From: Microvirga sp.
GTDB taxonomy: Bacteria > Pseudomonadota > Alphaproteobacteria > Rhizobiales > Beijerinckiaceae
Direction of reading: 5' to 3'
DNA length: 63,652 nucleotides
Assembly (NCBI GenBank): GCA_029266525.1
Contig: JAQSWQ010000010.1
Coordinates: 1 to 63,652 of the forward strand
The position numbers were made by a program, and so were the translations under genes. Within the stretch, counting starts at the first letter, position 1; each line of letters starts with the position of its first letter. Below, piece by piece: positions 1 through 7,841 of the stretch. The notes below the pieces were generated by a model, which saw only the letters and a list, made by a program, of their open reading frames with translations, searched no databases and had not been told where the DNA came from.

Positions 1-1
1 G

Positions 2-163
2 CGCGACCCCGGAATTCGAATGGCCGCCCAGGATCTCTATGAGGCTGCCGCCGCACTTGTGCTCGACGAGCGCGCCGGACTGGGTGTCGTGGATATCAGG
101 CGATGGCGACTGCTCAAGGAGGCGGACAGGCGTTTGAGGCGCAGGCTCGAGGACGGAGCTTAA
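2..163 (+). CDS. C-terminal fragment of an unidentified protein
   Basis: An open frame enters from the left edge and ends at TAA 161-163, giving about 53 residues; an internal ATG at 20 could start a 47-residue protein instead. The product is alanine-rich at first and ends in an arginine-rich, probably helical stretch (RRLRRRLEDGA). No family is recognised. It converges on the minus-strand ORF that ends at 170. It may be the tail of a larger gene outside the window. Confidence 0.35.
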   Translation, partial: RDPGIRMAAQDLYEAAAALVLDERAGLGVVDIRRWRLLKEADRRLRRRLEDGA

Positions 164-169
164 GTGCAG

Positions 170-517
170 TCAAGCAGCAAGCGCGCGAGGACTTGGCGCA
201 GCCCCCGCAGCCCAATGGTCGGCAGGACAACGCCGTAGACCATCGGCAGTCGAGGATGCTGTCCCACTTCGGGCGTTTCGAGGCCCTTTTTGCTTGGGGC
301 TGTCTACTCGCTGCAGGCCGAACATCCTCCGCCGCTTGGCTTCCTCGTTCACAACCGTGAGGAGGCGCTCGAAGTCATCGTTGCTGAGACGCGCGAGAGA
401 GCCCGCAATGTCTCTCGGCAAGATGGGCGGATGCTTCGCTTCGGCAGGTTTGGACGGCGCTGCGGGTTCTGACACTTCAAAGTCGAAGAGGTCGGGTCCG
501 GAGATGCGGCGGGACAT
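170..517 (-). CDS. small hypothetical protein
   Basis: A 115-residue ORF whose first ~65 residues look like real protein: a polar start (MSRRISGPDLFDFEV), a proline/alanine linker, then a predicted helix around SLARLSNDDFERLLTVVNEEAKRRR split by charged residues. The last ~50 residues are rich in Arg, Ala and Pro and resemble translated GC-rich noncoding DNA, so the true gene may have been shorter or has lost its original end. No function is recognised, and its neighbours are also hypothetical. Confidence 0.4.
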   Translation of the reverse strand: MSRRISGPDLFDFEVSEPAAPSKPAEAKHPPILPRDIAGSLARLSNDDFERLLTVVNEEAKRRRMFGLQRVDSPKQKGPRNARSGTASSTADGLRRCPADHWAAGAAPSPRALAA

Positions 518-602
518 CCACGCAAACTCATCTCACAACAATTCCCAAGCCCGCGTGACAGCGCCGTTCCGCCACTGACTCGATATCTCACTAACTCCGG
601 CC

Positions 603-1061
603 TTAGTTCCTTCCTTCCGCGAGCCGGAACTGGATCGGCGTTTGTGCGTACTGAGCGGCAGCGGTGCGGGTCCGATTCACATAGCTGCGGGTCCGATTGG
701 CATAAGTGCGAGGCCGAGCGCGGGCCGGGTAAGCGGCGCGGCTTCTCCGACTGGAATCGAGTGCGTGCGACGGGGCTGGCGAGACTTGAGGTGCTACCAT
801 TTGCATGGGGATCGCACTGCGGTCCGGCAGCGTTCCGGTTGTGTCAGTGTCGAGCAGCGTTCCGGTTGTGTCAGTGTCGATTGTCGTTGTAGTCGCCCGC
901 GTCGCGGGTGGTTCGGGTGTGCTGAGCTGCTTTGGAGACGGTCCCTGGTCTGCGGGAGCGGGGTCTGGAGCGGCCCTTTTGATCTCCATGTTGGGCTTAA
1001 CGACCGCGGCGGTCTCGACTGTCTTCGAAGTGCCGAGAGCGTTGGGGGCCCATGTCTTCAC
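603..1061 (-). CDS. low-complexity hypothetical protein with internal repeats
   Basis: A 152-residue ORF with a GTG start and no clear ribosome binding site. It is rich in Pro, Thr, Ala and Arg. It contains a tandem repeat of nine codons (TDTTGTLLD then TDTTGTLPD) and a second degenerate repeat (TYANRTRS, YVNRTRT). Such a composition fits a disordered linker protein, or translated noncoding DNA. The open frame continues upstream of the GTG without a start codon, so it could also be the remnant of a longer gene. I would not assign a function. Confidence 0.25.
   Translation of the reverse strand: MKTWAPNALGTSKTVETAAVVKPNMEIKRAAPDPAPADQGPSPKQLSTPEPPATRATTTTIDTDTTGTLLDTDTTGTLPDRSAIPMQMVAPQVSPAPSHALDSSRRSRAAYPARARPRTYANRTRSYVNRTRTAAAQYAQTPIQFRLAEGRN
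827..880. repeat. perfect 27-bp tandem duplication
   Basis: Two exact adjacent copies of a 27-bp unit, 827-853 and 854-880, beginning gcagcgttccggttg. The length is a multiple of three and keeps the minus-strand ORF open, producing the repeated TDTTGT motif. Confidence 0.9.
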
Positions 1062-1436
1062 ACTTCGCCTGTCCGAGAAGGAGCTGGAGACCGCGAGGAT
1101 GGCGCCACATCCATGCCGGAAGCCTCACTAGCCTCGCTTTGTTCCCCTTTGATTTCCCCGTCAGACAGAAGCGTTTCGTCGAGCAGCCTTGACGAAATGT
1201 TCCAATGGCGGCGCTGCGATAAGGAGATTTGCCGTCAGCCTCTGAACCTGGCTGCCACTTACCTGCGGCTGAAAAACGTGCAGCCAAGGTCGTCCACTCT
1301 AGTCCGGTCCAGTCCAGCTCCGAATGTGGGATGAAAGGAGGTGGAGGAATGCTATCGTGTGAAATTCTGGGGGAATTTCATGGGCTTATACGAGTTCGGA
1401 GCGGAATGGTTAACACGGCTACAATGAAGTGGGTTA
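1062..1436. other. gene-poor stretch before kdsD
   Basis: No convincing gene. Short ORFs on both strands have no recognisable domains. The last ~100 bases are AT-richer than the surroundings and probably hold the kdsD promoter, but no clear -35/-10 pair was identified. Confidence 0.4.
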
Positions 1437-2492
1437 ATGCCGAGTAAGCGCCGGCCCGGGGTCGCGCCGGCCCCGCCTGCCGTGCTAGATGCGGCCATGG
1501 CCGTGCTGAACCGCAAGCCGCCCGAGCCCGCAGAAGCCATCGCCTCCGCGCTCCGCACGCTCGCAACCGAGCGCGACGGGCTCGCCGTGCTGATGGACGC
1601 GATAGCGGACGGGCTCGGCCCACCATTCCTCGCCGCGGTCGAGCTGATCGGCGACGCCAAGGGCCGCGTCATTGTCTCCGGGATGGGGAAATCCGGCCAT
1701 ATCGGCCGCAAGATCGCCTCGACCCTCGCCTCGACCGGGACGCCCGCCTATTACGTCCACCCGGGCGAGGCGAGCCACGGCGATCTCGGCATGGTCCGGC
1801 CGGAGGACGCGATCCTCGCCTTGTCATGGTCGGGCGAGACGACCGAGCTCTCCGACCTCATCGCCTACGCCAAGCGCTTCCGCGTCCCGATCGTCGGCGT
1901 GACCTCCAAGCGCGATTCGACGCTCGGCCGGCAAGCCGATATCTGCCTCTCGCTGCCTCAGGCGAAGGAGGCCTGCCCGAACGGGCTCGCGCCGACGACC
2001 TCGACCACGATGCAGCTCGCGCTGGGCGACGCGCTCGCAGTGGCACTCCTCGAGAAGCGCGGCTTCACGGCGCAGGACTTCCGGGTGTTCCATCCGGGCG
2101 GGAAGCTCGGGGCGCAGCTCAAGCTCGTGCGCGACGTGATGCATACAGGCGAGCGCCTGCCGATCGTCACGCTCGGCGCGACCATGCAGGAGGCGATCGC
2201 CGAGATCAGCGCCAAAGGCTTCGGCAGCGTGATCGTCGTCGCCGAGAACGGCACGCTCGCCGGCATCGTCACCGACGGCGATCTGCGCAGGAACCTGCGG
2301 CCCGAACTGCCGACGCTGCCGGTGACCGCGATCATGACCAGGACGCCGCGCACGATCGCGCCCGACGAGCTCGTCGCGAAGGCCCTCGAGATGCAGGAAA
2401 CGGCGAAGATCACCTCGCTTGTCGTTGTCGAGAACGCGCGCCCGGTCGGGCTCGTGCACTTCCTCGACCTGTTGCGGGCCGGCGCGGCCTGA
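1437..2492 (+). CDS. kdsD: arabinose-5-phosphate isomerase (KdsD/KpsF family)
   Basis: Interconverts ribulose 5-phosphate and arabinose 5-phosphate, the first step towards Kdo for lipopolysaccharide, in the cytoplasm. The 351-residue protein has an N-terminal SIS sugar-isomerase domain (about residues 50-190) with the signature GMGKSGHIGRKIASTLASTG and the SWSGETTEL loop, then FHPGGKLGAQL and two CBS domains (about 215-270 and 285-345; MTRTPRTIAPDELVAKALE begins the second). It is about 20 residues longer than usual because of a Pro/Ala-rich N-terminus, so a start at a later codon is possible. It ends 4 bases before the short-chain dehydrogenase, suggesting co-transcription. Family assignment is firm; the physiological role in Kdo synthesis is inferred. 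Confidence 0.93.
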   Translation: MPSKRRPGVAPAPPAVLDAAMAVLNRKPPEPAEAIASALRTLATERDGLAVLMDAIADGLGPPFLAAVELIGDAKGRVIVSGMGKSGHIGRKIASTLASTGTPAYYVHPGEASHGDLGMVRPEDAILALSWSGETTELSDLIAYAKRFRVPIVGVTSKRDSTLGRQADICLSLPQAKEACPNGLAPTTSTTMQLALGDALAVALLEKRGFTAQDFRVFHPGGKLGAQLKLVRDVMHTGERLPIVTLGATMQEAIAEISAKGFGSVIVVAENGTLAGIVTDGDLRRNLRPELPTLPVTAIMTRTPRTIAPDELVAKALEMQETAKITSLVVVENARPVGLVHFLDLLRAGAA

Positions 2493-2496
2493 AATC

Positions 2497-3267
2497 ATGG
2501 GCCGGCTCGAAGGCAAGGTTGCGATCGTCACCGGCGGCGCGGGCGGGATCGGCTCCGCGACGGGCCGTCTGTTCTGCGAAGAGGGTGCGCGCATCGTGCT
2601 GGTCGACCGCGACGCCGACCAGATGCACTCGGTGCTCGCGGAAATGCGCAGCGCCGTGCCGAATCCCGAGGTGCTTGGGATTGTCGCCGATGTCGGCGAG
2701 GAGTCCTTCGCGAAGAGGATCGTCGACGATACCCTCGGCGCCTTCGGCGCGATCGATGTCCTCGTCAATAATGCCGGCATCCGCTCCTACGAGCCGCTCG
2801 CCGATGCCAAGGCGGAAACATGGCACGCGATCCTCTCGGTCAATCTCCTGAGCTACGCCTATCTGACCCGCGAAGCCTTGCCGGCGCTGCGCAGATCCGG
2901 CCGCGGCAGCATCGTCAATGTCTCCTCGACCCATGCCTTCAACCCGCGCGCCGGGATGGGGCAGTACGACGTGACCAAGGCGGGCATCGTCTCGATGACG
3001 CGAACCTTGGCGTTCGAGGAGGCGCCGCATGTGCGCGTCAACGCGATCTGCCCCGGCGCGACCTTCACGACCTTCCACAAACGGCGAGCCGAAGCGCTCA
3101 GCCGCAGCCAGGAGGAGGTCGACCGCGAGGCCGCCACGACCTGCCTCCTGCGCCGGTGGGCCGATCCGCGAGAGATCGCCTACCCGATCCTCTGGCTTGC
3201 CTCCGACGAGGCCTCCTACGTCACCGCCTCGGCGCTGATGGCGGATGGCGGGCGGTTGGTGATCTGA
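2497..3267 (+). CDS. short-chain dehydrogenase/reductase
   Basis: A 256-residue classical SDR, a cytoplasmic NAD(P)-dependent oxidoreductase. The start at 2497 (MGRLEGKVAIVTGGAGGIGS) is chosen because it places the Rossmann motif TGGAGGIG at residues 12-19, as in the family; a longer frame overlaps kdsD. The NNAG motif (near residue 91), the catalytic Ser (VNVSSTHAF), and Tyr-x3-Lys (QYDVTKAG, near 155) are all present, followed by NAICPG. An acidic residue (VDRD) after the second strand favours NAD(H). The substrate cannot be read from sequence. The gene follows kdsD closely but has no obvious link to Kdo synthesis. Confidence 0.9.
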   Translation: MGRLEGKVAIVTGGAGGIGSATGRLFCEEGARIVLVDRDADQMHSVLAEMRSAVPNPEVLGIVADVGEESFAKRIVDDTLGAFGAIDVLVNNAGIRSYEPLADAKAETWHAILSVNLLSYAYLTREALPALRRSGRGSIVNVSSTHAFNPRAGMGQYDVTKAGIVSMTRTLAFEEAPHVRVNAICPGATFTTFHKRRAEALSRSQEEVDREAATTCLLRRWADPREIAYPILWLASDEASYVTASALMADGGRLVI

Positions 3268-3273
3268 GGTCCC

Positions 3274-4134
3274 TTAGGCGAAGCTGTTCTCGAGCTCCCC
3301 AATGCCCGATATCGCGATGCGCACCGTGTCGCCGGCTTTGAGAAACTTCGGCGGGTTGAAGCCGATCCCGACGCCGGCCGGCGTGCCGGTCGCGATGATG
3401 TCGCCCGGCTGAAGCGTCAGCCCCGCCGAGATCGTCGCGATGAGGGTGGGGATGTCGAAGATGAGGTCGCGCGTGTTGGCGCTTTGGCGCAGCTCGCCGT
3501 TGACCCAGCATCGGACTTCAAGGTTCTCGGAATCCAGCTCATCGGCTGTCGTGATCCACGGGCCCATGGGGCAGAAGCCGTCGAGCGCCTTGCCGAGGAA
3601 CCATTGCTTGTGGTTCTTCTGACGGTCCCGCGCCGTCACGTCGTTGATGATGGTGTAGCCGAAGATGTGGTTGTACGCGTCAGCCTTGGTGATGTCGCGC
3701 CCGCCGCGGCCGATGACGAGGGCGAGCTCGGCCTCGTAATCGACACTGCTGGTGACGTGGCTGTGGAGGCTCACCGTCGCACCCGGCCCGGTGACGCTTG
3801 ACGGGAGTTTGGTGAAGACCGCCGGATATTCGTCGATCTCGGCGCCCTTCACGGCGCCGGCTTCGAAGCCGGAATGCGAGAACTCTTGGGCGTGCTCGCG
3901 ATAGTTCTTGCCGACGCAGATGATGTTGCGCCGAGGAAGCGGGATCGGCGCCTTGAGCTGAACGTCCGAAACCGGGACCCCGTCGCGCGGCGCGAGGCCG
4001 CGGTTCAGCTTGTCCTGGTGCTCGATGAGGTCGAGCATGTCGCTCGCGCCCGGGATCGGATGGAGCCGGCGCGATTCGTCGTCGACGACGCCGACGTGAT
4101 CGCGTCCGCGATAGGTGAAGGTTGCAAGCTTCAT
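3274..4134 (-). CDS. fumarylacetoacetate hydrolase family protein
   Basis: A 286-residue cytoplasmic enzyme of the FAH superfamily, whose members cleave or decarboxylate acylpyruvates and related diketo acids using a divalent metal. The start MKLATFTYRGRDHVG is chosen from the typical FAH N-terminus; the frame stays open upstream into the next gene but that is not homologous. Visible signatures are NIICVGKNYREHAQEF, the metal-binding acidic cluster DYEAELALVIG, INDVTARDRQ, KALDGFCPMGPW and the GDIIATGTPAGVG loop. It lies 26 bases after a Bug receptor on the same strand, a common pairing in which an imported carboxylate is then catabolised. The exact substrate is unknown. Confidence 0.9.
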   Translation of the reverse strand: MKLATFTYRGRDHVGVVDDESRRLHPIPGASDMLDLIEHQDKLNRGLAPRDGVPVSDVQLKAPIPLPRRNIICVGKNYREHAQEFSHSGFEAGAVKGAEIDEYPAVFTKLPSSVTGPGATVSLHSHVTSSVDYEAELALVIGRGGRDITKADAYNHIFGYTIINDVTARDRQKNHKQWFLGKALDGFCPMGPWITTADELDSENLEVRCWVNGELRQSANTRDLIFDIPTLIATISAGLTLQPGDIIATGTPAGVGIGFNPPKFLKAGDTVRIAISGIGELENSFA

Positions 4135-4160
4135 GCTCTCCTCGTGCGCGCCGGCGTGGT

Positions 4161-5144
4161 TCACTCGACCTTGCCGATCTTCCTCACCGCTGCGATCAGT
4201 CGCGCACTGTCGGCCTCGACGAAGCGGGCGAAATCGGGCGCGTCCTGATAGGCCGGCGGGCTGCCGGCGTTCTCGAAAGTCTTCGTCACCTCCGGATCGC
4301 TCATCGCCTGGCGCATGGCCTCGCGCAGCCGCGTCGTGACCGGCTCCGGCACGCCCTTCGGTACGAAGAGCCCAGCCCAGATGTAGAATTCGACGTTCGG
4401 GTAGCCGAGTTCCTTGAAGGTCGGCAGGTCCGGGAAGCTCGGCACGCGCTGCCCGCCCCAATTCGCGAGCACGCGCATGGTGCCGGCCTCGACATGTGGC
4501 TTCAGCACACCGGGCGCCGAGGCCAAGGCCTGGATCTGTCCGGCGAGCAATCCGGTGACCGCCGGCCCGGCGCCGCGATAGGGCACGTGCAGGAGTTTGA
4601 TGCCTGCCTCGGTTGCGAACATCTCCATCGACACGTGCAGCGTGCCATAAGGCCCTGACGAGCCATAGGGGATCGCTCCGGGGCGCCGCTTCGCGTCGTC
4701 CACGAGCTCCTGGAGCGTTCTCCAGGGCGCGGGCGCCGGAATCGCAAGGAGCGTCGGATCGGCCAGCACGCGGGCAACCGGCGCAAGCTGCGTCACCTCG
4801 TAAGCCGGCGTGCGACCGAAGAGCCGGTCGGCCTCGGGCAGCACCGCAAGCGAGGACAGCGTCATCAGGATGGTGTAGCCGTCGGGCTCGGCCTTCGCCG
4901 CGGCGGCGTTGCCGACCGCGCCGCCCGCGCCGCCGCGGTTCTCCACAACCACCGCACGGCCGAGAATTCTCTCGAGCGCCGCGGCCACCGGGCGGGCGGC
5001 AAGATCGGCCTGCCCGCCGGGCGGGAACGGCACGATCATGATCACGTTGCGGGTGGGCCAGTTTGCCTGCGCCCGCGCGGGCGCTCCGAGAAGCGAAGCG
5101 GCGGACGCGGCCCCGAGACCCTTCAGGACGTGGCGACGATCCAT
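4161..5144 (-). CDS. Bug/TctC-family periplasmic solute receptor
   Basis: A 327-residue periplasmic binding protein of the tripartite tricarboxylate transporter receptor family. Start MDRRHVLKGLG is preferred because it opens a twin-arginine-like signal (RRHVLKG), a hydrophobic stretch and the cleavage site ARA-QA; upstream codons in frame would bury it. Mature-region hallmarks are IVPFPPGGQADLAARPVA, VVENRGGAGGAVG, PYRGAGPAVTGLLAGQI and the late LFVPKGVPEPV. No TctA/TctB membrane subunits are adjacent, which is normal for Bug proteins. It is transcribed into the FAH gene, suggesting uptake and use of an organic acid. Confidence 0.9.
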   Translation of the reverse strand: MDRRHVLKGLGAASAASLLGAPARAQANWPTRNVIMIVPFPPGGQADLAARPVAAALERILGRAVVVENRGGAGGAVGNAAAAKAEPDGYTILMTLSSLAVLPEADRLFGRTPAYEVTQLAPVARVLADPTLLAIPAPAPWRTLQELVDDAKRRPGAIPYGSSGPYGTLHVSMEMFATEAGIKLLHVPYRGAGPAVTGLLAGQIQALASAPGVLKPHVEAGTMRVLANWGGQRVPSFPDLPTFKELGYPNVEFYIWAGLFVPKGVPEPVTTRLREAMRQAMSDPEVTKTFENAGSPPAYQDAPDFARFVEADSARLIAAVRKIGKVE

Positions 5145-5298
5145 GATCTTCTCCCGACGCTCATTGCACGCAGTTCTAGCCGAGAACCGTGCCGCCGGAA
5201 GGGCAATCTTATGTGAGGCTGACGTGGGCTTCGACATTCGCGGCTCTCCTTCTCGGCCGGAGCCCGCGGCCCATACGGTTCCGGCCAAGCTCGGTTCG

Positions 5299-5323
5299 GG
5301 AACTAACAAGGAGCCGGAGCGTT
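5299..5323 (+). promoter_or_regulatory. candidate EcfG general-stress promoter
   Basis: GGAAC at 5299-5303, a 16-base spacer, and CGTT at 5320-5323, which matches the EcfG sigma-factor consensus GGAAC-N16/17-CGTT of alphaproteobacteria exactly. It points towards the glycosyltransferase gene, whose ATG is 122 bases downstream. About one match to this pattern is expected by chance in a window this size, so position and orientation carry the weight. Confidence 0.55.
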
Positions 5324-5445
5324 CATAAAGGGATCAGGCCTTGCCCAGCATGCGGCGAGGCTGATCCACCGACAGTTTTAGAACTTCTCTCGCGGACGTT
5401 TGCTCGTCCGCCTCGACAGCTCGTGTCGCAAGCAAGGATCACGCA

Positions 5446-6660
5446 ATGGAAGTGCGTTCGCCTGCACGTTCGCCTGCCTCTTTCGTGTCACGCTATACGG
5501 ACGCTCCCGCCCCTCTCTTGGTCTGCTTCTCTCATCTGCGCTGGGATTTCGTTTGGCAGCGCCCCCAGCACCTGTTGAGCCGCGCCGCGAAGCATTATCG
5601 CGTGCTCCAGATCGAAGAGCCGCTGTTCGAAGACGCCGCGACGCCGCGCATGGAAGTCTCGAAGCGGCCGGGAGGCATCGCCATTGCGGTGCCCCTGCTT
5701 CCGACCGGCTTCAGTCCGCACGAGGCGGTGCGCGCGCAGCGCACGCTCGTCGACCGGCTCCTCGCTGCCGAGCCCGACGAGAACCGCATCTTCTGGTATT
5801 ACACGCCGATGGCAATGGCGTTCACGAGCCATCTCGACTGCGCGCTGTGCGTCTACGACAACATGGACGAGCTCTCGCTCTTCCGCGGCGCCTCGCAGGA
5901 GCTGATCGATTACGAGAGCGAGCTGTTCCGCCGCGCCGACGTGGTCTTCACCGGCGGCATGAGCCTCTACGAGGCCAAGCGCAACCGGCACCGCAACGTG
6001 CACGGCTTTCCGTCCTCGATCGATTTCGAGCATTTCGCCAAGGCGCGGTCGGCGCAGGATCCCGAGCCTGCCGATCAGGCTTATATCCCGCGTCCGCGCC
6101 TCGGCTTCTTCGGCGTGGTCGACGAGCGCATGGACATCGAGCTCGTCGGCGCCGCCGCCGACCTTCGTCCGGATTGGCACTTCGTGATGATCGGGCCGGT
6201 GGTGAAGGTCGATCCAGCGACGCTGCCGCGACGCGACAACATTCATTGGCTCGGGGCTAAGAGCTATGCCGACCTTCCGCGCTACCTCTCCGGCTGGGAT
6301 GTCGGCCTCATGCCCTTCGCGCTGAACGACTCGACGCGCTTCATCAGCCCGACCAAGACGCCGGAGTTCCTGGCGGCCGGCGTGCCGGTCGTCTCGACGC
6401 CGATCACGGACGTCGTGCGCCCCTATGGCGAGAAGGGATTCGTGGAAATCGCGAAGACGCCGCTTGAGGTAGTGCGCAAGGCTCAAGCTCTGCTCGAGCG
6501 ACCGAAGCAGCCGTGGCTATCCCGCGTCGACCGGCACCTCGCGGCCGGCTCCTGGGACAAGACCTGGAGCGCGATGCACAAACTCATGCTCGAAGCGATG
6601 GGCGAGGCCAACCGCCCGGACGCCGCCGCCCCGTCCTATTCGATCGCGCCTGCGGAGTGA
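5446..6660 (+). CDS. glycosyltransferase (GT-B fold, family 4-like)
   Basis: A 404-residue predicted cytoplasmic or membrane-associated glycosyltransferase. The N-terminus has the signature HLRWDFVWQRPQHLLSR found in glycosyltransferases that accompany UDP-galactopyranose mutase. The C-terminal nucleotide-sugar half has a conserved SPTKTPEFLAAGVPVVSTP segment, equivalent to the E-x7-E region of GT-B enzymes. It ends 4 bases before glf, so the two are almost certainly co-transcribed, and the natural inference is use of UDP-galactofuranose made by Glf to build a surface glycan. Expression may be stress-controlled through the EcfG-like promoter at 5299-5323. Donor and acceptor are unproven. Confidence 0.85.
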   Translation: MEVRSPARSPASFVSRYTDAPAPLLVCFSHLRWDFVWQRPQHLLSRAAKHYRVLQIEEPLFEDAATPRMEVSKRPGGIAIAVPLLPTGFSPHEAVRAQRTLVDRLLAAEPDENRIFWYYTPMAMAFTSHLDCALCVYDNMDELSLFRGASQELIDYESELFRRADVVFTGGMSLYEAKRNRHRNVHGFPSSIDFEHFAKARSAQDPEPADQAYIPRPRLGFFGVVDERMDIELVGAAADLRPDWHFVMIGPVVKVDPATLPRRDNIHWLGAKSYADLPRYLSGWDVGLMPFALNDSTRFISPTKTPEFLAAGVPVVSTPITDVVRPYGEKGFVEIAKTPLEVVRKAQALLERPKQPWLSRVDRHLAAGSWDKTWSAMHKLMLEAMGEANRPDAAAPSYSIAPAE

Positions 6661-6664
6661 GCGT

Positions 6665-7819
6665 ATGTATGATTGGCTGATCGTCGGCGCAGGTTTTGCC
6701 GGAAGCGTGCTTGCGGAGCGTCTCGCAAGCCAGCGCAACGAGCGCGTCCTTCTCATCGACCGCCGCCCGCATGTTGGCGGCAACGCTTATGACCGCTACG
6801 ACGAGGCGGGGCTGCTCATCCATCAGTACGGGCCGCACATCTTCCACACCAACTCGAAGCAGATTTTTGATCATCTCTCACAATTCACAGACTGGCGTTT
6901 CTACGAGCACCGCGTGCTCGCAGAGGTCGACGGCCAGCTCCTGCCGGTGCCGATCAACCTCGACACCGTGAACAAGCTCTACGGGCGCAACCTCACCTCG
7001 GAGGAGCTCGAGGGGTGGTTCGCGTCGCGCGCCGAGACGGTCGACCAGGTCCGGACCTCCGAGGACGTGGTGGTGTCGAAGGTCGGGCGGGAGCTCTACG
7101 AGAAGTTCTTCCGCGGCTACACGCGCAAGCAATGGGGGCTCGACCCATCCGAGCTCGACAAGTCCGTGACGGCGCGCGTGCCGACCCGCACCAACCGCGA
7201 CGACCGCTATTTCGGCGACGAGTTCCAGTTCATGCCGAAGCACGGCTACACGCGGATGTTCGAGTCCATGCTCGACCATCCCAACATCAACATCATGGTG
7301 CAAACCGAGTACGACGACGTGAAGGACGTCGTCCCGTACCGGCGCTTGATCTACACTGGGCCCATCGACGAGTTCTTCGAGTACCGCTTCGGCAAGCTGC
7401 CCTACCGCTCGCTGCATTTCCGGCATGTGATGCTCGACAAGGAGTGGCACCAGCCGGTCGCGGTGGTCAACTATCCGCAGACGCACGATTACACTCGCGT
7501 CACCGAGTACAAGCACCTCACCGGCCAGACCCACTCGAAGACGGCGCTCACCTACGAGTTTCCGTCATCCACCGGCGATCCCTATTATCCGGTGCCGAAG
7601 CCTGAGAACCAGGAACTGTACAAGCGGTACGAGCGCCTGGCGCTCGCGACGCGGGATGTGTGGTTCGTCGGTCGGCTCGCGACCTACCGCTATTACAACA
7701 TGGATCAGATCGTCGGCCAGGCGCTCGCCACCTTCCGCCGCATCAACGAGTCGCTGCCGGTGGAGGCCGCCACGCCCGCCGTGCGGCTCGTGGGCTCGCC
7801 TGCCGCGCTCGCCTCCTGA
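6665..7819 (+). CDS. glf: UDP-galactopyranose mutase
   Basis: A flavoenzyme that converts UDP-galactopyranose to UDP-galactofuranose. The 384-residue protein, the usual length, starts with the FAD-binding motif VGAGFAGSVLAERLA and RRPHVGGNAYD, followed by HQYGPHIFHTNS, the substrate-binding VPINLDT region, YTRKQWGLDP, and the C-terminal GRLATYRYYNMDQIVGQAL typical of bacterial Glf. It sits between a glycosyltransferase (4 bases upstream) and a GH1-RmlD fusion (22 bases downstream) in what looks like one operon. Assignment is firm; the final glycan is unknown. Confidence 0.97.
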   Translation: MYDWLIVGAGFAGSVLAERLASQRNERVLLIDRRPHVGGNAYDRYDEAGLLIHQYGPHIFHTNSKQIFDHLSQFTDWRFYEHRVLAEVDGQLLPVPINLDTVNKLYGRNLTSEELEGWFASRAETVDQVRTSEDVVVSKVGRELYEKFFRGYTRKQWGLDPSELDKSVTARVPTRTNRDDRYFGDEFQFMPKHGYTRMFESMLDHPNINIMVQTEYDDVKDVVPYRRLIYTGPIDEFFEYRFGKLPYRSLHFRHVMLDKEWHQPVAVVNYPQTHDYTRVTEYKHLTGQTHSKTALTYEFPSSTGDPYYPVPKPENQELYKRYERLALATRDVWFVGRLATYRYYNMDQIVGQALATFRRINESLPVEAATPAVRLVGSPAALAS

Positions 7820-7841
7820 GCGGGCGCGGACCTGATCGCGC

